From a bacterium (GTDB taxonomy: Bacteria; Elusimicrobiota; Elusimicrobia; Elusimicrobiales; UBA9959): a stretch of DNA of 36,264 bases. The DNA is taken from positions 1 to 36,264 of the forward strand of contig JAJZPF010000031.1 of NCBI GenBank assembly GCA_021811315.1, given 5' to 3'. The translations under genes and the position numbers were made by a program. Position 1 is the stretch's first letter; each line of letters starts with the position of its first letter. The notes under the pieces were generated by a model that saw only the letters and a program-made list of their open reading frames with translations, made no database searches and was not told the origin of the DNA. Of the stretch, positions 8,108 through 16,300 are shown piece by piece.

Positions 8108-9400
8108 TTACGGCGACCAGTTCGGCGTGAACGACTGCCCCTTCATCTCGGCAAGCGGGTGGGGGGCGCTGCCGTCGGAGTCCATGATAAAGATCTCCCT
8201 GCGCCCGTTGCGCGTCGAGGTGAAAGCCACGAACCGCCCGTCCGGGGACCAGGAGGGGTCCTCGTTATCTCCGGCCTTGTAGGTGAGGCGCCGTATCTGG
8301 CTGCCTGTCAGGTCCGTTATGAAAATATTGAAGCTTTCCCTGGATGTTTCGCGCCCGGCAAAGACTATCCATTCCCCCGACGGGGACCAGGAGGGGGAGT
8401 CGCACCAGTTAAAGCGCGTGAGCTTGCGGGTGGTGCCGGAGGCGACGTCCAGCACGTAAAGCTGCGGGTTGCCGGAGCGGTCGGAGACGAAGGCCACCTG
8501 CTTGCCGTCCGGGGCCCAGGTGGGGGAAGAGCTGACGCCGTAGCCGTTCAGGAGCTTCTTCACCGCCTTGGTCACCACGTTAAGGGTGTAGATGCCGGGG
8601 TCGTCGCCGCGCGAAAGCGTCATCACCATGGTCATGCCGTCCGGCGAGAAGCCGCCGGGGATATTGAGGCCCTGGAAGGTGGTGAAAGGCTTTATCTTGC
8701 CGGCTTTCAGGTCTATCTCGAACATGTCCGGGTTGCCCCAGCGGTAGGTGGTGTAGTAGATCCTGGAGGCGTCCACCGACCAGCGCGGCAGCAGGGTTAT
8801 GCTGTTGTCCGAGGTGAGGCGGGCCAGGTTCTCCCCGTCGTAGTCCGCCATGTAGATCTCTTTGCGCCCGGTGGCGTTGTTGGCGAAGGCCAGCTTTGAG
8901 TGCGCTATGCCCTTGCGCCCGGTCAGCTTCATCACCACGTCGTCGGCGAACAGGTGCGCCGCGCGGCGCCTCGCCCGCGGCTCTTTCCCCTGGTAGAATT
9001 TCTCCATTACCACCTTCCCGGTAGCGAGGTCGTACAGGCTGGCGGTGAAAGTCCAGGCCGTTCCGGAATCCTGCGCCCTGCCGGTTACCAGGTGGGCGGC
9101 CAGGGCCTTCCAGTAGTCCAGCGATTCCTTGCCCGTGTCCAGGTTGGCGGGGGCCAGCGGGTCTTCCTTGATGTCGAAATAGCGGGAATACATGAGGTCC
9201 GCGCGGATGATGCCGCGCATCTCTTCCGCCAGTTTAAGGTCTTCGGGAGTCTGGGGTCTTGAGGGGTGGAACTGGGCCAGGGCCACGCCGGTCTTTTTAG
9301 CTTCGATCTGCGGCGAGACGCCTATATAAACTTCGGTGCCGGCAAGGGCGCGGGGCGCCAGCGCGAATATCGCGGCTGCCAGTACCGGGAGCTTGAACAT
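8108..9400 (-). CDS. tolB: Tol-Pal system periplasmic protein TolB
   Basis: TolB is the periplasmic beta-propeller that links Pal and the Tol inner-membrane complex during envelope constriction. The 430-residue product has a signal peptide (MFKLPVLAAAIFALAPRALA-G). An N-terminal alpha/beta domain includes IIRADLMYSRYFDI and WKALAAHLVTGRA. A six-bladed propeller of repeated WSPDG-type strands follows (PRWSVDASRIYY, GGFSPDGMTMVMT, PTWAPDGKQVAFVSDRSG, PSWSPSGEWIVFAG, PSWSPDGRFVAFTSTRNG). Its ATG abuts the cpoB stop (TAAATG), so it is coupled in an operon pal-cpoB-tolB. Length and domain order are normal. Confidence 0.95.
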   Translation of the reverse strand: MFKLPVLAAAIFALAPRALAGTEVYIGVSPQIEAKKTGVALAQFHPSRPQTPEDLKLAEEMRGIIRADLMYSRYFDIKEDPLAPANLDTGKESLDYWKALAAHLVTGRAQDSGTAWTFTASLYDLATGKVVMEKFYQGKEPRARRRAAHLFADDVVMKLTGRKGIAHSKLAFANNATGRKEIYMADYDGENLARLTSDNSITLLPRWSVDASRIYYTTYRWGNPDMFEIDLKAGKIKPFTTFQGLNIPGGFSPDGMTMVMTLSRGDDPGIYTLNVVTKAVKKLLNGYGVSSSPTWAPDGKQVAFVSDRSGNPQLYVLDVASGTTRKLTRFNWCDSPSWSPSGEWIVFAGRETSRESFNIFITDLTGSQIRRLTYKAGDNEDPSWSPDGRFVAFTSTRNGRREIFIMDSDGSAPHPLAEMKGQSFTPNWSP

Positions 9401-10180
9401 TTAGCGGCCTTTTTTTATCGGGGCTTTGGCCGGCTTGGCCGCGGCTTTCGCGGGGTGGGCCGGCGGCTTCGGCATAAGCCGGTCTATGTAGTCTTTGGCC
9501 GTTTTGGCTTCCTGCGACTGCGGGAAATCCTTTACCACGGACTGCAGGTATTTAAGCGCCTCGGCCTTTTTGTCTTCGGGCAGCTTCAGCAGCGCCATGG
9601 CGTATTTAAGCCTGGCGGCGGGCACGCGCGCCCCCCGGGGGAATTTCTCCAGCACGTTGGCGTAGGCCAGCGCGGCGTCCTGCCAGCGCTCTTTGAAGTA
9701 GAGCGCTTCGCCGAGGTAAAAGTAGGAGCCTTCGGCCATCTCGCCGGCGGGGAACTTGGAAAGGTAGGACTTGAAGCCGCTGGCGGAGCCGTCGAAGTTG
9801 TTGTTAAGGTACGCGCTGTAGGCGTCGTTGTAGATCTTCGCGGGGAGGAGCGAGGTTTCCACGGCCTCCTGCTGCTTGCGTATGGTCTGGCCTATGGCGT
9901 TCACGCGCTTGTTCATGGAGCTGTCTATCTCGTCGAGCCGGGTGGTGAGGCGGTCCATCTGGCCGGAGATGTCCTTCATGCTCTCCGAGGACGAATTGAG
10001 GTTCTTGGAGAGGTCTTCCATCTTCACGGCGAGCTCGGCCTGGTTCTTCTGCATGTTGGTCAGGCTGGTGTTCAGGTCGTCCATCTGGCTCTGCATCTGC
10101 AGCATGTCCTGCTGCGTGGCCACGCAGCCGGCGGCGAGCAGGCAGGCGGGCAGCAGGAATAAGAATTTGTTGGAAGCCAT
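9401..10180 (-). CDS. cpoB: CpoB/YbgF-like coiled-coil TPR lipoprotein
   Basis: CpoB coordinates outer-membrane constriction with peptidoglycan synthesis in proteobacteria. Here 259 residues show a lipobox LLAAGC (C19), a long polar coiled coil (about 22-110, rich in Gln, Asn, Ser and Met) and a YbgF-type TPR region from about 112 (YNDAYSAYLNNNFDGSASGF, EGSYFYLGEALYFKERWQDA). It ends in a basic Ala/Lys/Pro tail. The lipobox is a difference from E. coli CpoB, which is a soluble periplasmic protein; lipidated homologues occur elsewhere. Stop and start codons abut pal upstream and tolB downstream. The TPR could alternatively be read as BamD-like, but the Tol context and the coiled coil favour CpoB. 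Confidence 0.85.
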   Translation of the reverse strand: MASNKFLFLLPACLLAAGCVATQQDMLQMQSQMDDLNTSLTNMQKNQAELAVKMEDLSKNLNSSSESMKDISGQMDRLTTRLDEIDSSMNKRVNAIGQTIRKQQEAVETSLLPAKIYNDAYSAYLNNNFDGSASGFKSYLSKFPAGEMAEGSYFYLGEALYFKERWQDAALAYANVLEKFPRGARVPAARLKYAMALLKLPEDKKAEALKYLQSVVKDFPQSQEAKTAKDYIDRLMPKPPAHPAKAAAKPAKAPIKKGR

Positions 10181-10723
10181 TTATTTGCCTTTTACTTTCG
10201 TCTCGGCCCGGCGGTTCTGCAGCCAGCAGGCGTCGGTCTGTTCGGCGCAGAGCGGCTTCTCCTCGCCGTAGGAGATGGTGCCCATCGCGCTTTCCGGCAC
10301 GCCCAGGCGCACGTAGTAGTCGCGCACCGCTTTGGCCCGCTTCTGGCCCAGGGCCAGGTTATATTCCACGGTGCCGCGGTCGTCGCAGTGGCCTTCCACC
10401 AGCACGGTCCAGTCCTTGCGGGCCTTCAGCAGCGCCGCGTTGGCCTGCAGCGTCGCGCGGGACTCTTCGGAAAGCTCGTAGCGGTCGTAGTCGAAATTAA
10501 CGGTCTTTATGGTCGCCTGGTTCTGGAATTCCCCGCCGCGGATCTCGCCTTCGGTCGAGGCGGCGCCGCCCTCCTGTATGTCCAGGGCCGGGATGGTGTC
10601 GGTGGCGGTGGTCATGTCCACGGGCGTCTCGTCGGCTTTTTTATTCTTATTGCCGCAGGACGAAAGCGTGAGAGCGACGAGCAGCGGCAGGACAAAAGCG
10701 GACAGCAAAGTGTGTTTCTTCAT
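10181..10723 (-). CDS. pal: Peptidoglycan-associated lipoprotein Pal
   Basis: Pal anchors the outer membrane to peptidoglycan and binds TolB. The 180-residue protein has a lipoprotein signal with TLSSC (C23), a linker of about 50 residues, and an OmpA-like domain. That domain carries VNFDYDRYEL, LVEGHCDDRGTVEYNLALGQ, RAKAVRDYYVRLGV, ISYGEEKP and the terminal NRRAE, which hold the conserved meso-DAP-contacting Asp and Arg. A strong AGGGAGGA ribosome-binding site precedes the ATG. It is the first gene of the operon, preceding cpoB and tolB, unlike the usual tolB-pal-cpoB order. Confidence 0.95.
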   Translation of the reverse strand: MKKHTLLSAFVLPLLVALTLSSCGNKNKKADETPVDMTTATDTIPALDIQEGGAASTEGEIRGGEFQNQATIKTVNFDYDRYELSEESRATLQANAALLKARKDWTVLVEGHCDDRGTVEYNLALGQKRAKAVRDYYVRLGVPESAMGTISYGEEKPLCAEQTDACWLQNRRAETKVKGK

Positions 10724-10759
10724 TAACTGAATCCTCCCTGATACTATCTTAACCTATAT

Positions 10760-10788
10760 AATTTATAAAAAATCCCGCGTCTTTACAA
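10760..10788 (-). promoter_or_regulatory. Predicted sigma-70 type promoter for pal-cpoB-tolB
   Basis: On the minus strand TTGTAA (10788-10783) and TAAATT (10765-10760) are separated by 17 bases in an AT-rich stretch about 40 bases before the pal start. Each box matches four of six consensus positions. The family-1 repeat begins about 50 bases further upstream and is not part of the promoter. Confidence 0.4.
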
Positions 10789-10840
10789 TAGCAATAATAA
10801 GCGCGCAGTGGAATATGCGGGTCGATTGTTTTTCGGAGGG

Positions 10841-10986
10841 GTGGCAAGGGTATGGGTTCGGAGCGACCTCTCGGAGGCTGAGGCTTGCGTAAGCGCCGAA
10901 GCCGAGAGAGGAGGCGCGGCCACGGTGTGGCCGACGCCGTGAGCGACGTGCCCATACCCTTGCCGCCACGACTTCGCATCTCGCGG
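10841..10986. repeat. Dispersed intergenic repeat, family 1, copy B (complete, with perfect terminal inverted repeats)
   Basis: The element is bounded by GGCAAGGGTATGGG (10843-10856) and its exact reverse complement CCCATACCCTTGCC (10951-10964). Internal stems include CCTCTCGG with CCGAGAGAGG and CACGG with CCGTG, so the transcript would fold extensively. A conserved flank, CTTCGCATCTCGCGG, continues to 10986. Near-identical to bases 1-138 and present in rearranged, inverted form at 35888-36073. It lies between the pal promoter and the 3' end of the polyprenyl synthase gene. Confidence 0.85.
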
Positions 10987-11004
10987 TCTTAAATGCAGTA
11001 TTTC

Positions 11005-11970
11005 TTAAGCTGTGCGGGTTCCGAGGGTGAGGAGGAAATCCTTGAGAGCGGCGGCCTCTTCCTTGCGGGGGAATTTATCCACCAGCAGGAAAAGCTCTTT
11101 AAGCTTATCCGTGGCGATCTTCCTGGCCGTGCCGGAGAACCCGCCTTTTCTCACGAGCCCGGCAAGATCGAGCGCCGGGGTCAGGTCGGCTTCGGGCCCG
11201 GCTTTAACGGCCGCAAGCAGCTTCTCCGCCTCGGGGCCGGCCTGCGGGTCGTTCAGGGCCAAAATGAGGGGGAGGGTGAATTTGCCCTCTTTTATGTCTT
11301 TCAAAGTTTCCTTGCCGCAAGCCCCGGCGTCGCCCTCGAAATCGAGCACGTCGTCGATTATCTGGAAAGCGGCTCCGGCCTCTTCGCCGAGGCGGGCGCA
11401 GTCCGCGAGCAGCTGGGGTTTTCCGGCGAGCCGGCAGGCCGCCAGCCCGCACCAGCGGAAAAGAGCGCCGGTCTTTAAAGTCACTATTTTCTCGGCGGCG
11501 GCGGCCGAGATCTTTTTGCCCCTCGAATTTTCCTCTATCAGGGCGCCCTCGGCCATGCGCTTTACGGCTCCCGCCAGGCTTTCCTGCAGGTCGGGGGCGG
11601 CCCGCCCGGCGCATTCGATGGCCAGGGCGAAGAGAATGTCTCCCACGAGGATAGCGGAGTTCACCCCGAGCTGGTCGTAGAGGGTCGGCAGGCCCCTGCG
11701 GTAGCGGGCCAGGTCGATGCAGTCGTCGTGCAGGAGGGAGGCGGTGTGGGTAAGTTCGGCCGCGGCCGCGGCTTTCTCGGCGCCGGCCTGTTCCGCGTCC
11801 AGCGCGCCGGCCAGAAGCAGGGTGAAACGGGCCCTGGCGGCCTTGCCCATGAAGCTGAAAGGGTATTTTTTAAAATCAAAAACTTCGGAGTCTATGGCGC
11901 CGAGCTGGCCCGCGATATAGTCGTTAACCGTGCGCAGGGAGTTGACGATGTTGGGAGCGGTTTTTTCCAT
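11005..11970 (-). CDS. Trans-polyprenyl diphosphate synthase (octaprenyl/heptaprenyl type)
   Basis: This all-alpha isoprenyl diphosphate synthase condenses isopentenyl units onto an allylic primer, probably making the side chain of a respiratory quinone. The first Asp-rich motif is LLHDDCID (D82, D83, D86), followed by RRGLPTLYDQLG. The second is FQIIDDVLDF (D206, D207, D210). The length of 321 residues fits the IspB/HepT group. The usual GKRxRP motif near the N-terminus reads GKAARARF, losing the proline and one basic residue. Product length cannot be read from the sequence. No ribosome-binding site precedes the ATG; a consensus TATAAT lies 14 bases upstream, so the leader is very short. It diverges from the metal exporter gene. 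Confidence 0.88.
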   Translation of the reverse strand: MEKTAPNIVNSLRTVNDYIAGQLGAIDSEVFDFKKYPFSFMGKAARARFTLLLAGALDAEQAGAEKAAAAAELTHTASLLHDDCIDLARYRRGLPTLYDQLGVNSAILVGDILFALAIECAGRAAPDLQESLAGAVKRMAEGALIEENSRGKKISAAAAEKIVTLKTGALFRWCGLAACRLAGKPQLLADCARLGEEAGAAFQIIDDVLDFEGDAGACGKETLKDIKEGKFTLPLILALNDPQAGPEAEKLLAAVKAGPEADLTPALDLAGLVRKGGFSGTARKIATDKLKELFLLVDKFPRKEEAAALKDFLLTLGTRTA

Positions 11971-11983
11971 ATAAAATCAAAAT

Positions 11984-11989
11984 ATTATA
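11984..11989 (-). promoter_or_regulatory. -10 element for the polyprenyl synthase gene
   Basis: A perfect TATAAT on the minus strand ends 13 bases before the ATG at 11970. A start point six to eight bases downstream would leave a leader of only about seven bases with no Shine-Dalgarno. I see no good -35 box. Confidence 0.5.
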
Positions 11990-12029
11990 GCATTTCCGGA
12001 TTCAGCTAAAGCGGCGCGCGCAAAAGTAA

Positions 12030-12035
12030 TATAAT
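12030..12035 (+). promoter_or_regulatory. -10 element for the CDF exporter gene, implying a leaderless mRNA
   Basis: A perfect TATAAT ends six bases before the ATG at 12042, so the predicted transcription start coincides with the first base of the start codon. There is no Shine-Dalgarno sequence in CAAAAGTAATATAATCTTT. The -35 region is poor. Confidence 0.5.
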
Positions 12036-12041
12036 CTTTAT

Positions 12042-13007
12042 ATGGGACACGGCCACGAACATGGGGATTCCTCAAAGCGCGGTCACGCGCACGGTCCCGC
12101 CTGCGCCCACGGCCACGGGCACGCACATCACGGCGCGCATTTCCAGCGCCGGGCCCTCACTATCGCTTTCTTCATAACGGCCGGCTTCATGGTGGTGGAG
12201 GCCGCAGGCGGCCTGCTTACCGGCAGCATGGCCCTCCTCAGCGATTCGATGCATATGATGACGGACGCGGCCGCTCTGGGGATGAGCTTTTTCGCGTCCC
12301 GCCTGGCCGCGCTGAAGCCGGACTCCTCCCGCACCTTCGGCTACCGGCGGGCGGAGGTGGTGGCCGCGCTCGCCAACGCCATGCTTCTGTGGATCCTGTC
12401 CGGCTATATGCTGCGCGAGGTTTATGACAGGTTCCAAAACCCGGTTCCGATACTTTACGGGCCCATGCTCGCGGTCGCGGTGCTCGGCCTCCTGGCCAAC
12501 CTCGCCAGCGCCTGGATACTGCACGGCCACAGCGAAGAGAACATAAATATACGCGGCGCTTTCCTGCACGTGGTCAGCGACCTGGCCGGTTCCGTAGCCG
12601 CCATCATAGCCGGCGTCGTGATCTATTTCAGCGGCTGGTACCTGGCGGACACCATAGTTTCCCTCCTTATAATAATCCTTATACTGTTCAGCTCCACCAG
12701 GCTGCTCCTGGAAGCTTTCCATATAATAATGGAAGGAGCCCCGAAAGGCCTTTCGCTGAAAAAGCTCGAGAATGACCTGCGCGCGATAGACGGGGTCTCG
12801 GATGTGCACGAACTTCACGCCTGGAGCCTGTCCTCCGGGTTCAACGCCCTGAGCGCGCACCTGGTGGTAAAGGACCCCGCCAAGCAGCAGTCGGCCCTTA
12901 AAGCCGCCGCCGGCGTGGTCGCGCCGGCCTTCGGCATCCGCCACAGCGTTTTCCAGGTGGAGAGTGAGCCCGTGGAAAATTCCTCCTGCGACACCTGCGA
13001 ACAATAA
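12042..13007 (+). CDS. Cation diffusion facilitator (CDF) family zinc/cobalt/cadmium exporter
   Basis: A 321-residue inner-membrane metal/proton antiporter. A His-rich cytosolic N-terminus (residues 2-33, many HGH and HAH steps) is followed by six predicted membrane helices. The transport-site motifs are SDSMHMMTD (D68, H71, D75) and HVVSD (H176, D180), the H/D pairs typical of Zn-CDF proteins. A cytosolic ferredoxin-like domain follows (about 215-310: IDGVSDVHELHAWSL, LSAHLVVKD). The C-terminus ends in a Cys-containing SSCDTCEQ tail that could add a metal site. Zn is the most likely ion, with Co or Cd possible. It is divergently arranged with the polyprenyl synthase gene; the nearby -10 box suggests leaderless translation. 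Confidence 0.93.
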   Translation: MGHGHEHGDSSKRGHAHGPACAHGHGHAHHGAHFQRRALTIAFFITAGFMVVEAAGGLLTGSMALLSDSMHMMTDAAALGMSFFASRLAALKPDSSRTFGYRRAEVVAALANAMLLWILSGYMLREVYDRFQNPVPILYGPMLAVAVLGLLANLASAWILHGHSEENINIRGAFLHVVSDLAGSVAAIIAGVVIYFSGWYLADTIVSLLIIILILFSSTRLLLEAFHIIMEGAPKGLSLKKLENDLRAIDGVSDVHELHAWSLSSGFNALSAHLVVKDPAKQQSALKAAAGVVAPAFGIRHSVFQVESEPVENSSCDTCEQ

Positions 13008-13016
13008 CCCGCGTAG

Positions 13017-13185
13017 TGTAACTTAGGACAAGTGTTACTTTATTGCCATGGCGCGGGCCGCCGCCATGCATCAGACTATCGGAAGTGTCGTTCTCCGCGC
13101 GCGGCAAAACACTATTTTCTGTAATCGGGGGCTGTAGACTGTTTAGGTGAGGAAAGGCGCCGGTTTCTATGTATCCTAAGTTACA
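13017..13185. repeat. 169-base segment bounded by 12-base inverted repeats (MITE-like or paired operator)
   Basis: TGTAACTTAGGA (13017-13028) and its exact reverse complement TCCTAAGTTACA (13174-13185) bracket a stretch with no open frame. The left end continues as CAAGTGTTACTTTA, giving a second GTTAC half-site. No target duplication is visible at the ends. A TTGACA box lies 12 bases outside the right end. Either a small non-autonomous element or two binding sites for one regulator would explain it. Confidence 0.45.
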
Positions 13186-13196
13186 TCAAAGCTTTA

Positions 13197-13318
13197 TTGA
13201 CATGCGCCAAGTCTATATAGTACTCTCGCTAAGAGGTCTGTTTCTACGATAGGCAGTGCCTCAGAATTTTGTTTTATTTATCGACGAGGCGGCCGTAATC
13301 GGCGGCCAGCTAACGGAG
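13197..13318 (+). promoter_or_regulatory. Promoter and structured leader of surface module 1
   Basis: TTGACA lies at 13197-13202. The best -10 candidates are TATATA and TATAGT at 13214-13221, with spacing shorter than ideal. Downstream, GAGG (13233-13236) can pair with CCTC (13259-13262), and the compact inverted repeat AGGCA-G-TGCCT (13251-13261) is followed by a T-rich run (TTTTGTTTTATTTAT), a terminator- or attenuator-like arrangement. A strong ribosome-binding site, ACGGAGGGA, precedes ATG 13324. With the inverted-repeat segment before it, this accounts for the 316-base gene-free gap 13008-13323. Confidence 0.4.
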
Positions 13319-13323
13319 GGAAT

Positions 13324-16300
13324 ATGCGCTCATTCACTAAAATAATTCTTGCGGCGGTCCTGTTCGCCGGGTCCCTGGGACTGGCTTCGGCGGCTCCCAC
13401 GCTTAAGGTGCATATACAAACGGCCACTATCAGCGGCACATTCGTGGGGGTGGGCAGCGTAACCGTCGCCGCGATAGAATTCGGCATGAACGGCCCTTCG
13501 ACCTATACGCAGGTCGGGCTCACCAACTCCAGCGGCGACGCTTTCTTCAATCTTTCAAGCGGAACTTACGGAAGAAGCTACAATATTTATTACAGCTCCC
13601 ACGGCTTTTCCCCCAGCATTTCAGATCAGTTCAATAATCCCGAATACGATCCTAACAGGTATGTCTGGGCGATGAACTCGCAGGCTTATTTCTCGACTTT
13701 CACTATAACGGCCCTGACGGGCGAATCGGCCAAGGTCGGCCGGCTGGAGCAGCAGTTCATAGGCGCTTCCACCGGCACGGTCCTGTTCGGCGGCGTTTTT
13801 AATATGACCGCCCAGATGCAGGCCGGTTCCGGCCTTGTCTTTACCAACCTCACCCCCGGTTCCACGGATACCCTGGTAGTGGATAATGTCCCTTTCGCTC
13901 CCGCCAATACCTATAATATAGGCCTTTACGATCCGAAAAAGAACAAGGGCATAGGCCGCAACGTAATGATCGCCCTGGATACCGGAACTCCTGTTATAGC
14001 CTACCTGGCCAGCAATAATGCCCGCCTTAACTTTGACCAGTCGATCCCTCCGGCCAGGGTGGAAACCCAGACGCAGCAGGGCGGGGAACCCACCGCCGGC
14101 GCGAGCGTAGAGGGCGTGCTGATGAGCACTAATTCCACGCCTATCGGCTTTATGGGCCTTGAAGTGAAAGGCTGCGGCGGTTCCTACAATTGGCAGACTT
14201 GGGCGCATGCCGACCAGAACGGGCGTTTCCAGCTTTACGGCCTCACTCCCGGCGTAACCTATTACGTCAACGCTATGGGCGGCTGCACCTGGAATAATGA
14301 CACACACGAAAGTAAATGCTATGCGCCTTACAGCAGCCCTAATTATAAATTGAACGATATGTGCACCGGCGTGGATAATTCACTGGCTACATCGAACGAT
14401 ATCGTTTACAGCGTGGCCAGCAGCTCGGAAGTTATCTATAAAACTATTACCCTGGACGAAATGCCCAAGAGCATCGGCAAGATACGCGTTTATGTGAAAT
14501 CCACTTCCGGGCTGCCGATCCCCAACTCCAACGTCAACGTCTGGCCGGACGGCTCCCCGTGGCCCCAAGCCGCGGACAGCTGCTCGAACCCCAATAACTT
14601 TAACATGTTCTTCTCCACGAACTTCGCCAACAATCCCGGGTTCTCCAATCTCAATATGCAGGCTCCCACCGGTTACGCCCTTCTGGACGGGCTGCCCAGC
14701 GGCAATTATATGCTTGCAGTGCATACGCCTTTCTCCAATAGCAGCAGCGGCCAGTCCAGCTTTAACCAGGGCCCGGACGGGCAGTTCGCTTTCGGCAATA
14801 ACAATATGGGCGGCGGCATGAACTGGGCGGCCTCTCATTGCAGCACCAGCACCTACGGCACGGACGACTACCGCATCACCATAGACACTAGCATAGTTCC
14901 GTCGATGAAGGTGTACGACAGCGCCAACAACAATCTCAACCTCTCCTCCATCACTTATATAGTGACGGCAGGCGGCGCCAACATGAACGGATTGGTCACG
15001 GGCACGGTCCGGTTCCCCTCTATCGCCGATCTCAGCGGCAGCCCCATCACTATAACGCTTTACGGCCAGTGCACCATGAATATGAGCACTTCCGGCCCCA
15101 GCAACTGTCCGGCCGGGAACTTTACTTCCATCAGCGGAGTCGGGGCGAGCCAGTCGTATTCCATAAACGTCTCGACCGGCTATTCCTACTATATGCAAGT
15201 TGCGGCCAGCGGCTGGGGCCGCATAAACCGCGGCGGAGGCAATAACACCATCAACCTCGCGTCCACGGGGACCGTCATCGTAGATATGGACTTCGCGCCG
15301 GCCGGCTCGATAAGCGGCACTGTGTATAAACCCGACGGCTCGATCTTCACCCCCACCTCCAATCAGTGGATCTGGGTGGACGCCGGCACGAATAACAGCT
15401 GGACGGGCACGCAGCTGCAGAAGGACGGAACTTTCGCCATGAACGATGTTCTGCCCGGAGTTAACCGTATCTCTCTGCATATCAGCGGCAGCCCGGCGGT
15501 CAATTACACCCTGCCTATACCGGCTCCCACGGTAACGGTTGTCGCGGGCAGCTCAAGTACGCTCAACCTTAACCTCGTTAAGTCCAACTATGTCGACATA
15601 AGGGCCGACATGAACAAGATGCCCGATAACACGGTCATGATGGACGGCCAGGAGACAGTGCTTGGCTATAAAGTCATTCCTCTGCCCGCCGGTACCGTGC
15701 TTAAAGGAAGCTCCATCTCCGATATGCTCACCAAGGGCGACGAGGAGGGAATGCGTATAAACTATTCTTCCGCGACAGGTCCTTCCGAATACGGACGTTG
15801 CGGCAGCGACTGGTCCGGCGGTTTCTGCGCCACGGCTTTCCCTTCGCCTTCCATCTATGACTTCTACCTGATGCGCGCCGGGGATTTCGCTAAATCGTCC
15901 GCTACAGCCGTAAACGGGCCCTACCCGCATTTTACGCTGATAAGCTCCGTCAAGAACGTGATCATCGACGACGCCCATTCCACGGACGTCGCTCACGTCG
16001 GGATGATGTCCATGGGCGTTTCCAGCGGCGTGGCGGTATACATGACCAAGTGGCCCTCGATGGCGGGCCGCGGCAACGCCACGCTCAAAGGTTCTGTTAT
16101 AGCTGCTAACTTCTTCAGGCAGGCGGACTATGACGCCACCGGCGGTAAGTTCGACAACTTCGTAAAATATCTCCCGGTAGTTTCACTGTACGATTCCAAC
16201 GGAGGATTCGCCGCGGCCGGCGTCGTCCTGCCGCCTCCTTCGTACATTGCGTCCAAGAACAAGGAATTCGACTCCGCCTTCGCGCAGAGCTATACCCAGT

